Shown here one piece after another: positions 40,404-49,689 of a stretch of 64,000 nt of DNA; within the stretch, counting starts at the first letter, position 1; each line of letters opens with the position of its first letter. The notes under the pieces were generated by a model. That model had not been told where the DNA came from. It saw only the letters and a program-made list of their open reading frames with translations, and made no database searches. The stretch covers positions 186,001 through 250,000 of the forward strand of contig JAWLHU010000010.1 of NCBI GenBank assembly GCA_041690255.1, in the 5' to 3' direction. Both the position numbers and the translations under genes were made by a program. This DNA comes from JAWLHU01 sp041690255 (GTDB taxonomy: Bacteria; Bacillota; Sulfobacillia; Symbiobacteriales; Symbiobacteriaceae).

Positions 40404-40731
40404 CAAAACGGCTTCCATCCCTACATGTAGGGACGGAAGCCGTAAGAATATCGGCTTTCGCGGTACCACCCTGCTTAGCCCCTCTGACAGAGGGACTCTC
40501 TCACACTCGGGGACTAGCATCCCCTGCGCCCTGTAACGGTGGCGTTCCGGCGTACCTACTCGCCCCTGTTCACACCTGATCAAGGGGTTTCAGCCTGCAC
40601 TCACGGGTGTATTTCGGTCCGCCTTCGGCGCCAGCTTGCACCAACCGCTGGCTCTCTGTGGCTCTCCGGCGTAGGAATTGCTTCCGGACTTACTTCTCCC
40701 GGTCATCGCTTTGTTAGATGTGTTGAAGCAG
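40404..40731 (-). ncRNA. T-box leader (probable Tyr specifier) of the aroF-tyrA-aroA operon
   Basis: Transcribed on the minus strand. It has the T-box sequence AGGGTGGTACCGCG (40472-40459), a stem I with AGAGAGCC and GGTTGGTGCAAGC elements, and a terminator (stem 40443-40427 with 40424-40408) followed by TTTTGTTTTGT. The specifier region reads CCGAAATACACCC; I read the codon as UAC (Tyr, 40611-40609) because a purine follows. AUA (Ile) one base earlier cannot be strictly excluded. Uncharged tRNA would favour antitermination and raise DAHP synthesis. Confidence 0.92.
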
Positions 40732-40760
40732 AGTATACACGCAAGGTCCCAGCGGGTCAA
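40732..40760 (-). promoter_or_regulatory. Sigma-A-type promoter of the aroF T-box operon
   Basis: On the minus strand TTGACC (40760-40755), 17-bp spacer, TATACT (40737-40732). It starts immediately past the trpA stop, so the aro operon has its own promoter separate from the trp operon. Confidence 0.88.
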
Positions 40761-40763
40761 CCC

Positions 40764-41570
40764 CTATTTCTTGACTTTTGTCGCTTCCTTTAGGTCAACA
40801 GCAAACCCCTTCAGCTTCGCCACCTTGACCGGCAGTTCCAGTTCCTCCCCACAGATGCGCACAAAGGCAGAGCCGACGATGGCGGCATCGGCCACGGCGA
40901 CCACCTGCCGGACGTGCTCCGGCGTCGAGATGCCGAAGCCCACGGCGACCGGGGTCTCGGTCACGGCCTTGGTCGCCTGGACCAGGTCGCTCAGCCGCTC
41001 GGGCAGCGCCTCCCGCTGGCCGGTCACACCGGTCAGAGAGACGACGTAGACAAAGCCGGAGGCGAGCTTCCCCGCCCGCTCAATGCGGTCCGGCGTCGAG
41101 GTCGGCGCCACGAACTGGACCAGGTCGAGGCCTGTCGCCCTGGTGGCTGCGAGGAGCTCATCGGCCTCCTCCATGGGCACGTCGGGCAGGATCAGGCCAT
41201 CCACCCCGGCCTCGGCAGCCCTGCGGCAGAAGCTCTCGATCCCCGGGCGGGTCAACAGGTTGATATAGGTCATGATCAGGATGGGCGTGGTGACCCCTTC
41301 CCGGCGGACGGTGGCGATCAGCTCCAGGACATTGTCCGTGTTGGCTCCGGCGAGCAACGCCCGCTGGGTGCCAGCCTGGATGACCGGGCCATCGGCCAGT
41401 GGATCGGAGAAGGGCAGCCCCAGTTCGATGATGTCGACCCCGGCCTCCACCAGTGCATGGATGAACTGCCGGCTCGCCTCGATCGAGGGATCCCCGGCGG
41501 CGATGTAGGCGACCAGCCCTTTCTCGCCCCGGCTCTTCAGCTCCGCAAAGCGTGCACCGATCCGGCTCAT
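40764..41570 (-). CDS. trpA: Tryptophan synthase alpha subunit
   Basis: Cleaves indole-3-glycerol phosphate to indole in the alpha2-beta2 complex. 268 residues; catalytic Glu in IIELGLPFSDPLADGP and Asp in DGLILPDVPMEE are present, with the phosphate loop GFGISTPEH. It overlaps trpB by 4 bp, indicating coupling. Last gene of the trp operon. Confidence 0.97.
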   Translation of the reverse strand: MSRIGARFAELKSRGEKGLVAYIAAGDPSIEASRQFIHALVEAGVDIIELGLPFSDPLADGPVIQAGTQRALLAGANTDNVLELIATVRREGVTTPILIMTYINLLTRPGIESFCRRAAEAGVDGLILPDVPMEEADELLAATRATGLDLVQFVAPTSTPDRIERAGKLASGFVYVVSLTGVTGQREALPERLSDLVQATKAVTETPVAVGFGISTPEHVRQVVAVADAAIVGSAFVRICGEELELPVKVAKLKGFAVDLKEATKVKK

Positions 41571-42781
41571 GAGAGCTCACCCCCCAGCATCTTGGAGACC
41601 TGGACCATATCCTTGTCGCCCCGGCCCGAGAGGTTGATGATCAGGATCGCATCCTTCGGCATGCTCCGGGCCACCTGGACCGCCTGGTAGACGGCGTGGC
41701 TCGACTCCAGCGCCGGGATGATCCCCTCTGTCTGGCTGAGCAGCTTCATGCCCTCCAGCGCCTGGCTGTCGGTCACCGCCACATAGTCGGCCCGGCCCGA
41801 GTCCCGGTAGTAAGAGTGCTCCGGCCCGACGCCCGGGTAGTCCAGGCCGGCCGAGATCGAGTGCGCTTCGGTAATCTGGCCGTACGGGTCCTGCAGCAGG
41901 TAGGACCGGGCGCCGTGGAAGACGCCGATCAGGCCGCCGCCGGTCATGGTGGCGCCGTGCTTGTCGGTCTCAATGCCGTGACCACCGGCCTCGACGCCGA
42001 TCAGCTTGACGGACTTGTCCTGCGCAAACGGGTGGAAGATGCCCATGGCGTTCGAGCCGCCGCCCACGCAGGCGACGATCGCATCTGGCAACCGCCCCTC
42101 CGCCTCCATGATCTGTCGGCGGGTCTCCTCGCCGATCACGGCCTGGAAATCCCGGACCATCATCGGATAAGGATGCGGTCCCACCACCGAACCGATGATG
42201 TAGTGGGTGGTTTCGACATTGGTCACCCAGTCACGGATCGCTTCATTCGTCGCATCCTTCAGGGTCCGGGAGCCGGAGGTGGTCGGCAGGACCCGGGCGC
42301 CCATCAACTGCATGCGGAAGACGTTCAGCTCCTGGCGGGCGACATCGATCTCGCCCATGTGGACCTCGCACTCCAGGCCGAAGAGGGCGCAGACGGTGGC
42401 CGTGGCCACGCCGTGCTGCCCGGCGCCGGTCTCAGCGATGATCCGCTTCTTGCCCATCCGCCGGGCGAGGAGTGCCTGGCCCATGGCGTTGTTGATCTTG
42501 TGGGCGCCGGTGTGGTTCAGGTCCTCCCGCTTCAGGTAGATCTTCGCCCCGCCGGCGTATGCGGTCAGCCGCTCCGCAAAATAGAGCGGGGTCTCCCGCC
42601 CGATGTACTGCCTGCGGTAGTAGGCGAGTTCCTCGATGAACTCGGGATCGTCGTTATAGCGATTGTAGGCCTGTTCCAGTTCGATACAGGCCGCCATGAG
42701 TGTCTCGGGGACGTAGCGTCCACCGAAGGGACCGAAGTGCCCCCGGTCGTCCGGCAGCATGACCGGCTTCTCCTCCGCCAT
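41567..42781 (-). CDS. trpB: Tryptophan synthase beta subunit
   Basis: PLP enzyme joining indole and serine. 404 residues; PLP lysine in HTGAHKINNAMGQALLA, cofactor phosphate loop CVGGGSNAMG, and the allosteric ETGAGQHGVATAT. It is a TrpB1-type (synthase complex) enzyme with full COMM region. Start 4 bp after the trpF stop. Confidence 0.97.
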   Translation of the reverse strand: MAEEKPVMLPDDRGHFGPFGGRYVPETLMAACIELEQAYNRYNDDPEFIEELAYYRRQYIGRETPLYFAERLTAYAGGAKIYLKREDLNHTGAHKINNAMGQALLARRMGKKRIIAETGAGQHGVATATVCALFGLECEVHMGEIDVARQELNVFRMQLMGARVLPTTSGSRTLKDATNEAIRDWVTNVETTHYIIGSVVGPHPYPMMVRDFQAVIGEETRRQIMEAEGRLPDAIVACVGGGSNAMGIFHPFAQDKSVKLIGVEAGGHGIETDKHGATMTGGGLIGVFHGARSYLLQDPYGQITEAHSISAGLDYPGVGPEHSYYRDSGRADYVAVTDSQALEGMKLLSQTEGIIPALESSHAVYQAVQVARSMPKDAILIINLSGRGDKDMVQVSKMLGGELS

Positions 42782-42785
42782 GGGA

Positions 42786-43448
42786 TCAGGCCCCCTTTAC
42801 CATATCGAGAAAGTCGTAGATCTTGCCCGAGTCCTTTTCGCCGTTCGTCTCCACGCCGGAGGAGACATCCACCCCGCCTGGCTCCGCCTGCTTTATGGCC
42901 TCGTCCACGTTCTGTGGGGTGAGGCCGCCGGCCAGGATCAGCTTGGGCCGGCCCGGGGTGAGGGGCTCGTCAGGGCCAGCCAGCTCCACACCGGCATTCT
43001 TCAGCGTCTGGGCTGCCCAGCGGACCAGGGTCCAGTCCAGGGTCTGACCGGTGCCGCCTGCCTGGCCCTCCACGTAGGGATCCAGGAGGATGCCGGCTGC
43101 GCCGCGGTAGGCGGGAAGCTGTGCCAGATCATCGGGCCCTTTGATCCGGAAGGCCTTGATCACGGGGAGGTCGATTTGGTCGATATACTCCGGCGGCTCG
43201 CTGCCGTGCAGTTGGATCGCCTTCAGGCCGGTGTAAGCGGCGACCTGCTTCATCTCCTCCACGGAAGCATCCACAAAGACGCCTACCGTCACCGTCTCCG
43301 GGGGAAGGCCCATGATCAGGGACTGCGCCCGGTCGGGGGTCACCTGCCGGCGGCTGGGGGCGAAGACGAAGCCGACCGCATCGGCCCCGGCCTCCACGGC
43401 TGCCAGGGCAGCCTTCATGTTCGAGATGCCGCAGATCTTGGCCCACAT
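42786..43448 (-). CDS. trpF: Phosphoribosylanthranilate isomerase
   Basis: 220 residues from ATG 43448 (MWAKICGISNMKAALAAVEA) behind AAAGGAGTGA; longer frames upstream run into trpC. The catalytic Cys is in KICGI and the Asp in the LLDPYVEG region, with the phosphate-site LAGGLTPQNV. Acts between TrpD and TrpC in the pathway. Confidence 0.96.
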   Translation of the reverse strand: MWAKICGISNMKAALAAVEAGADAVGFVFAPSRRQVTPDRAQSLIMGLPPETVTVGVFVDASVEEMKQVAAYTGLKAIQLHGSEPPEYIDQIDLPVIKAFRIKGPDDLAQLPAYRGAAGILLDPYVEGQAGGTGQTLDWTLVRWAAQTLKNAGVELAGPDEPLTPGRPKLILAGGLTPQNVDEAIKQAEPGGVDVSSGVETNGEKDSGKIYDFLDMVKGA

Positions 43449-43464
43449 TTGCGTGGTCACTCCT

Positions 43465-44262
43465 TTAACTCTTCTGTCCCAACAGCCCCCGCAAGGCCTC
43501 TGCCACGTCCGGCTGGCGCATGAGCGATTCGCCCACGAGGACCGCCTTTGCCCCCGCCTGCTCCAGCCGCACCAGGTCATGGTGGGTTGCGATGCCCGAT
43601 TCGCTGACCAGCACCCGGCCAGCCGGGATGCGGGGGGCGAGTCCGAAGGTCACATCCAACGTCGTATGGAAGGTCCGGAGGTCCCGGTTGTTGATGCCGA
43701 TTAGCTTGGCCCCGGACGCCAGAGCGATATCCAGCTCCTCGGCGGAGTGGACCTCGGTCAGGACGTCCATGCCCAGGTCTGCGGCCAGCTGGGCCAGGCG
43801 GTCCATGTCGGCGGGCGTCCGGCCATGGGCGCACTCGCCGTGGAAGGCGGCCACGATCAGCAGGATCGCATCGGCCCCGGCTGCCCGGGCCTCGTAGACC
43901 TGGACCTCATCGATGATAAAGTCCTTACGGAGGAGTGGCAGGTCAACCGCCCGACGGATCGCCTTAAGGTACTCCAGAGAGCCCTGGAAGTACGGCTGAT
44001 CGGTCAGGACCGAAAGGCAGGCGGCACCGGCCCCCGCATAAGCCCGGGCGATCGCCACCGGGTCGAAGTCGGGACGGATCAGCCCCTTGGAGGGGCTGGC
44101 CTTCTTCACCTCGGCGATTACCTGCACGCCCGGCGACTCCTGCAAGGCTTTGAGGAAACCCCGGGGCCGTGGCCCACGGTGTGCGGCAGCGATCAGCTCG
44201 GCCAGAGGGCCGGCTGCCGCCACCTCCGCCGCCTTGGTCTTGAGGATCCGGTCGAGGATCAT
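43465..44262 (-). CDS. trpC: Indole-3-glycerol phosphate synthase
   Basis: 265 residues, monofunctional. Motifs: VIAEVKKASPSKGLIRPDFD, LSVLTDQPYFQGSLEYL, LPLLRKDFIIDEVQVYEA, LIGINNRDLRTF and VLVSESGI. Overlaps the trpS 3' end by 4 bp, so the two are translationally coupled. Confidence 0.97.
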   Translation of the reverse strand: MILDRILKTKAAEVAAAGPLAELIAAAHRGPRPRGFLKALQESPGVQVIAEVKKASPSKGLIRPDFDPVAIARAYAGAGAACLSVLTDQPYFQGSLEYLKAIRRAVDLPLLRKDFIIDEVQVYEARAAGADAILLIVAAFHGECAHGRTPADMDRLAQLAADLGMDVLTEVHSAEELDIALASGAKLIGINNRDLRTFHTTLDVTFGLAPRIPAGRVLVSESGIATHHDLVRLEQAGAKAVLVGESLMRQPDVAEALRGLLGQKS

Positions 44263-45272
44263 GCCCGGCCCCTCGGGACCAGGCCCATCTTGGACTGGAG
44301 CAGGGCCAGATTGGGCCGGGAGACCGCCTCGGCCTTGTCGGCGCCCTTGGCCAGGATCGCCTCGATCACACCCGGCTCGGAAAGCTCCTGAACCCGCTTC
44401 TGGATCGGCTCCAGCGTGGCGACGACTGCCTCGGCCACATCCTTCTTGAACTGGCCGTAGCCGTCATACTTGGCGGAAATCTCATCCAGCGACTGGCCGG
44501 TGCAGAGCGAGAGGATCACCATGAGATTGGAGACCCCCGGCTTGTTCTCCGGGTCGTACTTCACCTCGCGGCCCGGATCGGTCACCGCCCGCTTGATCTT
44601 CTTCACAATCAGGTCCGGTGCGTCCATCATGGAGATATAGGCCGTGGCATCGGCGTCAGATTTGGACATCTTGGCGGTGGGGTCCTGGAGCGACATGATC
44701 CGGCCACCGGCTGAACGGGCGGGGATATAGGGCTCGGGGACGGTCAGGAACTCCTCACCGAAACGGTTGTTCAGCCGAATGGCGATATCGCGGGTCAGCT
44801 CCAGATGCTGCTTCTGGTCCTCGCCCACGGGGACGTGGGTCGCCTGGTAGAGGAGAATGTCGGCCGCCATGAGCGCCGGGTAGGTGAAGAGGCCGGTGGT
44901 GACCACCTCCGCCTTCTTCGACTTGTCCTTGAACTGGGTCATCCGGCTCAGCTCACCGAAGTAAGAGTTGACCTCCATCAGCCAGCCGAACTCCGCGTGG
45001 GCCGGCACCTGGGACTGGACAAAGATCGTGGCGACGCTGGGGTCAATACCGGCCGCCACATAGATGCGGGCCAGCTTCAGGGTGTTCTCGTACAGTTCCT
45101 TCGGGTCCTGGGGAACGGTGAGGGCATGCAGGTCGACAATACAGAAGTAGCACTCCGCCTGATGCTGGAGCTGTACGAAGTTGCGCATGGCGCCGAGATA
45201 GTTGCCAAGGGTGACCACGCCCGAGGGCTGGATGCCGGAGAAGACCGTCTTGATCGGATTCTGGGTAGCCAT
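44259..45272 (-). CDS. trpS: Tryptophanyl-tRNA synthetase
   Basis: Class Ic synthetase of 337 residues from ATG 45272 (MATQNPIKTVFSGIQPSGVV) behind AAAGGAAGG; a frame reaching 45401 has no family similarity. The HIGH-equivalent is PSGVVTLGNYLGA and the KMSKS signature is AKMSKSDADA. Placement within the trp operon puts the synthetase under the same Trp T-box as the biosynthetic genes. The preceding gene in the operon, trpD, is 0.9 kb away across an inverted gene. Confidence 0.96.
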   Translation of the reverse strand: MATQNPIKTVFSGIQPSGVVTLGNYLGAMRNFVQLQHQAECYFCIVDLHALTVPQDPKELYENTLKLARIYVAAGIDPSVATIFVQSQVPAHAEFGWLMEVNSYFGELSRMTQFKDKSKKAEVVTTGLFTYPALMAADILLYQATHVPVGEDQKQHLELTRDIAIRLNNRFGEEFLTVPEPYIPARSAGGRIMSLQDPTAKMSKSDADATAYISMMDAPDLIVKKIKRAVTDPGREVKYDPENKPGVSNLMVILSLCTGQSLDEISAKYDGYGQFKKDVAEAVVATLEPIQKRVQELSEPGVIEAILAKGADKAEAVSRPNLALLQSKMGLVPRGRA

Positions 45273-45357
45273 GTGGGGATCGCCTTCCTTTTGCGAGACT
45301 CTAGTCGATAGGGATTCGTCATAATGAGAGCATTCCCTTGGAAGGGGCTCGTTGCTT

Positions 45358-46158
45358 GTGAATCGTCGCCGCTTTCTCTGGCAAGGGCTGGGCGCCCTCA
45401 CCGCCGCCGGATTGGGCCTGGCCGGCTACGGCTATGCTGTCGAGACCCGCCGGCTCCTGTTTGAGGAGGAGAGCATCTCGATCCCGGGCTTGCCGAAGAA
45501 CCTGGATGGCTTTACCATCGGGGTGCTCTCCGATATCCATGTCGGCCCGACCACACCGGAGGCCTTCGTGCGGGAGGTGGCTGAGAGGCTGGCCGCCCGC
45601 AGGCCCGACCTGGTCGTGGTGGCGGGCGACTTCATCGGCTCGCATGACCACGGCCCGGCGGCAGATCGGGCCTTGGCGCCCGTGAAGGGGTGCCTGGGCG
45701 TCCTGGGCAACTGGGACTTCTACGATGAGTACGTGCCCGGGTCGATGACCAACGTGCGATTCCTCGTGAACGAAGGGGTTCAGGTGGCGGATGGGCTCTG
45801 GGTCGGCGGGGTGGATGAACCCCGGATGGGCGAGCCCGATGTGGCCCGGGCAATGGCCGGCGCCCCGGATGGGGCGGTGCGGATCCTCCTCTGCCACGAG
45901 CCGGACTACGCCGACTCGCTCGTGGGACCTACGCACCGGGTCTCCCTGCAGATCAGCGGCCACAGCCACGCCGGCCAGATCCGGCTGCCGGGGCTGGGCC
46001 CCCTCCTCCTGCCGCCCGGCGGGCGCAAGTACCACACCGGGCTCTACCAGGCCCCGCACTGCCAGGTCTATACGAGCCGTGGCGTCGGGACGGCGCACTT
46101 GCCGATTCGGCTGTTCTGCCCGCCGGAGGTGTCGCTCCTGCGGCTCGTGCCTGCGTAG
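45358..46158 (+). CDS. Exported calcineurin-like metallophosphoesterase inserted in the trp operon
   Basis: 266 residues from GTG 45358 (MNRRRFLWQG), 10 nt after GGAAGGGG; TTG 45352 is a close alternative. The N terminus NRRRFLWQGLGALTAAGLGL looks like a Tat signal or anchor. Metal-site motifs: LSDIHVG, VVAGDFIG, LGNWDF (GNWD in place of the usual GNHD) and ISGHSHAGQI. It is of the YkuE/YaeI type, which includes membrane-surface phosphodiesterases. It is on the strand opposite to trp genes, between trpS and trpD, 12 bp from the trpD stop (convergent). Confidence 0.9.
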   Translation: MNRRRFLWQGLGALTAAGLGLAGYGYAVETRRLLFEEESISIPGLPKNLDGFTIGVLSDIHVGPTTPEAFVREVAERLAARRPDLVVVAGDFIGSHDHGPAADRALAPVKGCLGVLGNWDFYDEYVPGSMTNVRFLVNEGVQVADGLWVGGVDEPRMGEPDVARAMAGAPDGAVRILLCHEPDYADSLVGPTHRVSLQISGHSHAGQIRLPGLGPLLLPPGGRKYHTGLYQAPHCQVYTSRGVGTAHLPIRLFCPPEVSLLRLVPA

Positions 46159-46169
46159 CCTGTGGTCGG

Positions 46170-47207
46170 CTAGGCGCTCGCCTGGGCGAGGCGGTGGCTC
46201 AGCTCGCGGAGGCCGGTCAGCGCCTTGAGCGCCGCCCCCGAGTCGATCGACTGCTCCGCCAGGGCCACGCCCTCTCGGAGCGACCCCACCCGGTCGGCGG
46301 CGAGCAGGGCCGCTGCGGCGTTCAGCAGGACCACGTCCCGCCGGGGCCCGGTCTCGCCGGCCAGGATCGCCTCGGTGATCCTGGCGTTCTCCTCCTTGGT
46401 GCCGCCCCGGATGTACTCCCGGGGCGCCCGGCTGATGCCGAGATCCTCCGGGGCGACCCGGTAGGTCTGCACGTAGCCATCCTCCATCTCCGAGATGACG
46501 GTCGGTGCGCTGATGCTGATCTCATCAACCCCGTCGAGGCCGTGGACCACCAGGGCATGGCCGCAGCCGAGGTTGCCAAGCACCCGGGCCAGCGGCTCGG
46601 TCAGGTTCGGGTGGAAGACGCCCATCACCTGGGCCTGGGCCGAGGCCGGGTTGGTCAGGGGGCCGAGCAGGTTGAAGATCGTCCGCATGCCGATCTCCCG
46701 CCGGACCGGGGCCACGTGCTTCATGCTGGTGTGCAGGGTCGGGGCGAACATGAAGCCGATCCCGATCTGGTCAATGCACTGGCCCACCTGCTCGGCGGTC
46801 AGGGTCAGGTTCACCCCCAGGGCCTCCAGCACATCGGCGGAGCCCGTAAGGCTGGATGCCGCCCGGTTGCCGTGCTTCGCCACCGGCACCCCCGCCCCGG
46901 CGACCACGAACGCCGCCGTCGTCGAGATGTTAAAGGTATTGGACTTGTCGCCGCCGGTGCCGCAAGTGTCCACGGCGATCGGCTGATGATGGGTGACCTG
47001 GGTCGCCCGAGCCCGCATGATCCGGGCGGCGCCGGTGATCTCCTCCACCGTCTCCCCCTTGATCCGCAGCGCCATGAGGAAGGCGGCCACCTGCGCCGGG
47101 GTCGCATCGCCGTTCATCATCAGGGTCATGGCTGTCTCCGCCTGGGCCTCGGTCAGGTCCTTCCCCTCGGCCACCAGGGCGAGCAGCGCCTTCATATCCA
47201 TCTCCAT
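46170..47207 (-). CDS. trpD: Anthranilate phosphoribosyltransferase
   Basis: 345 residues, monofunctional. Family motifs: DTCGTGGDKSNTFNIST (PRPP site), KHGNRAASSLTGSADVLEAL, and FMFAPTLHTSMKHVAPVRRE. ATG behind AAGGAGG. Follows trpG by 16 bp. Downstream the operon is interrupted by the plus-strand phosphoesterase. Confidence 0.97.
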   Translation of the reverse strand: MEMDMKALLALVAEGKDLTEAQAETAMTLMMNGDATPAQVAAFLMALRIKGETVEEITGAARIMRARATQVTHHQPIAVDTCGTGGDKSNTFNISTTAAFVVAGAGVPVAKHGNRAASSLTGSADVLEALGVNLTLTAEQVGQCIDQIGIGFMFAPTLHTSMKHVAPVRREIGMRTIFNLLGPLTNPASAQAQVMGVFHPNLTEPLARVLGNLGCGHALVVHGLDGVDEISISAPTVISEMEDGYVQTYRVAPEDLGISRAPREYIRGGTKEENARITEAILAGETGPRRDVVLLNAAAALLAADRVGSLREGVALAEQSIDSGAALKALTGLRELSHRLAQASA

Positions 47208-47223
47208 GATCGTGCGCCTCCTT

Positions 47224-47811
47224 CTAGCCCTGTACGACCGCCGGCTGCGGCAGCGACAGGAAATTCTTCAGCATCACCTTGCCACCCTCGGTCAGGATCG
47301 ACTCCGGGTGGAACTGGAGCCCGTAGACCGGATGGGACCTGTGCCGGAGCCCCATGATCAGGCCATCCTCCGTCTCGGCGGTAACCTCCAGCGACTCGGG
47401 CAGCGACTCCCGCTCCACGATCAGGCTGTGGTACCGGGTGGCCCGGAACCGCTCGGGCATCCCCTCGAAGACGCCCAGGCCGTCGTGCCTGATCTGGCTG
47501 GTCTTGCCGTGCATCAGGTAGGGCGCTCGCTTCACCACGCCGCCGTAGGCCTGGCCGATCGACTGATGCCCCAGGCATACGCCCAGGATCGGCGTCGTGG
47601 GCCCCAGTTCCCGGATCACATCCAACGAAATGCCGGCCTCATTCGGCGTACACGGCCCCGGGGAGATGATGATCTTCTCGGGGTTCAGCTTTCTGATCTC
47701 ATCAACCGTGATCTGATCGTTCCGGTATACCTGCATCTCCGCCCCCAACTCGCCGAGGAACTGGACGAGGTTGTAGGTGAAGGAATCATAATTGTCGATG
47801 ACGAGGATCAT
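47224..47811 (-). CDS. trpG: Anthranilate synthase glutamine amidotransferase subunit
   Basis: 195-residue class I amidotransferase: nucleophile Cys in LGVCLGHQSIGQAYGG, and the His/Glu of FHPESILTEGG. Begins MILVIDNYDSFTYNLVQFLG. Its start abuts the trpE stop. It may also serve 4-amino-4-deoxychorismate synthesis, as PabA-type subunits often do; no pabB is visible here. Confidence 0.96.
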   Translation of the reverse strand: MILVIDNYDSFTYNLVQFLGELGAEMQVYRNDQITVDEIRKLNPEKIIISPGPCTPNEAGISLDVIRELGPTTPILGVCLGHQSIGQAYGGVVKRAPYLMHGKTSQIRHDGLGVFEGMPERFRATRYHSLIVERESLPESLEVTAETEDGLIMGLRHRSHPVYGLQFHPESILTEGGKVMLKNFLSLPQPAVVQG

Positions 47812-49332
47812 CTACAGCCCCTCCTCTGCGATCTCCAGCGCCCGGACAAGCGCCCGAGCCTTGTTCAGCGTCTCCTGATACTCGGCGGTCGGACTCGAAT
47901 CCGCTACGATCCCGCCGCCGGCCTGGACGTAGACCTTGTCGCCCTTCATGACCATCGTGCGGATGGCAATGCATGTATCCATGGCGCCCGACCAGGAGAA
48001 GTAGCCGACGGCCCCGCCGTAGACTCCCCGCCGGACCGGCTCCATTTCGTCGATGATCTCCATGGCCCGGACCTTCGGCGCTCCGCTCAGGGTGCCCGCC
48101 GGGAAGACCGCCCGGAGCACATCGAACGCATCCTTGCCGGCAGCTACCTTGCCCTGGACATCGCTGACGATGTGCATGACGTGGGAGTACCGCTCGACCC
48201 GCATCATCTGATGCACCTGGACCGATCCGTACTCGCAGACCCGGCCGAGATCGTTGCGGCCCAGGTCGACCAGCATGATGTGCTCGGCCCGCTCCTTCTC
48301 GTCGGCCAGCAGTTCCTGCTCAAGGGCTGCATCCTCCGCCTCGCTGGCGCCCCGGGGCCGGGTGCCAGCGATCGGGCGGGTGGTGGCGATCCCATCCTCC
48401 ATCCGGGCCAGCAGTTCCGGCGAGGAGCCGATGATCTTCAGGTCACCGAAGGCGATGTAGAACATGTACGGACTGGGGTTGATCGTCCGCAGCACCCGGT
48501 AGATGTCCAGCGGGCGGGAGCGGACGCTGGTCTCCAACCGCTGGGAGAGCACCACCTGGAAGATGTCCCCCGCCCGGATATACCCCTTGGCCCGCTCGAC
48601 CATCGCCTCGTGCTCGGCCTGGGTCCGGTTCGACTTGACCGTCAGGGGGCGGGGCCGGCCGAAGGCGACGCCCGGCGGTACGGGAATGGGGCCCCGCAGC
48701 CGCTCCGCCGCCCGGTCCAGCAGGGCCATTGCCCTGCGGTAGGCCACCTCCGGCTCCTGACCGGGCAGCGTATTGGCGATCAGCATCAGTTTGTGCTTCA
48801 GATGGTCGAAGACGACGACCAACTCGGTCACCATGAAGAGCGCCTCTGGCAGGTGGAGGTCATCCACCGGGGTGCCGGGGAGATGCTCGTAGTAGCGCAC
48901 GGCGTCGTAGGAGAGGTAGCCGACCGCCCCGCCGGCGAACCGGGGCAGACCCGCCGGCTGATGGACCCGGAAGCGGTTCATCACCTCACGAAGATGGGTC
49001 AGCGGGTCACCCTGGAGCGTTTCGGAGTTGTCATCTGCGGTGGTCACCTGGCCGACGGTCCGGTACTCGCTGGCAGCATCGCCCTGCATGACCCGGGTGA
49101 CGCCCTCCTTGTTGGCCACGGTCAGGATCGGCCGGCAGCCCAGGAAGGAGTAGCGGGCGACCTTCTCGCCGCCCTCCACCGACTCCAGGAGGAAGGCGCC
49201 CGGCTCGTCGAGGCAGAGCTTCATGAAGACTGAGATCGGGGTCTCCAGATCGGCAAGGACCTCCCGGTATACGGGGATCAGGCTGTATTCCTTGGCCAGA
49301 CTCACGAAGGTTCCCAGGCTGGGCTGATACAC
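47812..49332 (-). CDS. trpE: Anthranilate synthase component I
   Basis: Chorismate to anthranilate. I use GTG 49332 (MYQPSLGTFVSLAKEYSLIP), about 8 nt after AGGGAG; another GTG three codons upstream overlaps that site. 506 residues. N-terminal domain with LLES (tryptophan feedback site region, AFLLESVEGGEKVARYSFLG); catalytic domain with AGTRPRG, DLGRNDLGRV, GTLSGAPKVRAMEIID and QAGGGIVADSSPTAEY. First gene of the trp operon, behind the Trp T-box. Confidence 0.97.
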   Translation of the reverse strand: MYQPSLGTFVSLAKEYSLIPVYREVLADLETPISVFMKLCLDEPGAFLLESVEGGEKVARYSFLGCRPILTVANKEGVTRVMQGDAASEYRTVGQVTTADDNSETLQGDPLTHLREVMNRFRVHQPAGLPRFAGGAVGYLSYDAVRYYEHLPGTPVDDLHLPEALFMVTELVVVFDHLKHKLMLIANTLPGQEPEVAYRRAMALLDRAAERLRGPIPVPPGVAFGRPRPLTVKSNRTQAEHEAMVERAKGYIRAGDIFQVVLSQRLETSVRSRPLDIYRVLRTINPSPYMFYIAFGDLKIIGSSPELLARMEDGIATTRPIAGTRPRGASEAEDAALEQELLADEKERAEHIMLVDLGRNDLGRVCEYGSVQVHQMMRVERYSHVMHIVSDVQGKVAAGKDAFDVLRAVFPAGTLSGAPKVRAMEIIDEMEPVRRGVYGGAVGYFSWSGAMDTCIAIRTMVMKGDKVYVQAGGGIVADSSPTAEYQETLNKARALVRALEIAEEGL

Positions 49333-49364
49333 GCTAACCACTCCCTAGCTGGCAAAATGCAAAA

Positions 49365-49689
49365 AGGCCTTCGTCCCCCATACAGAGGACGAAGGCCCGT
49401 AAATACGGCCCACGCGGTGCCACCCCGATTCGCCTGCCTATAGCAAAGCAGACGCACTTTCACGCGGGTACTATCATACCCTCTACCCGATAACGGTGGA
49501 AGACACCGGTCCGCCTACCAGCCTGGATCAGGCCTTCAGCCGACAGCTCGTGGGACCATTCGCCAAACTCTTCCGTGCTGGACCTTGCACCGTGGGACCG
49601 CTTGGGACGGCCCCCGCCAGCTCGCTGTGACGGATCGGTCTGGGTACTTTCCCCACTCATCGCCAACTTGGTGGTTCAATTTGAGACCA
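49365..49689 (-). ncRNA. T-box leader (Trp specifier) of the trp operon
   Basis: On the minus strand: T-box sequence GGGGTGGCACCGCG (49426-49413), and terminator stem GGACGAAGGCC/GGCCTTCGTCC (49397-49387 with 49376-49366) followed by TTTTTGCATTTTG. In the stem I specifier region GCGAATGGTCCC the UGG codon is at 49558-49556, directly after GAA, matching tryptophan. Uncharged tRNA-Trp should favour readthrough into trpE. Confidence 0.95.
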
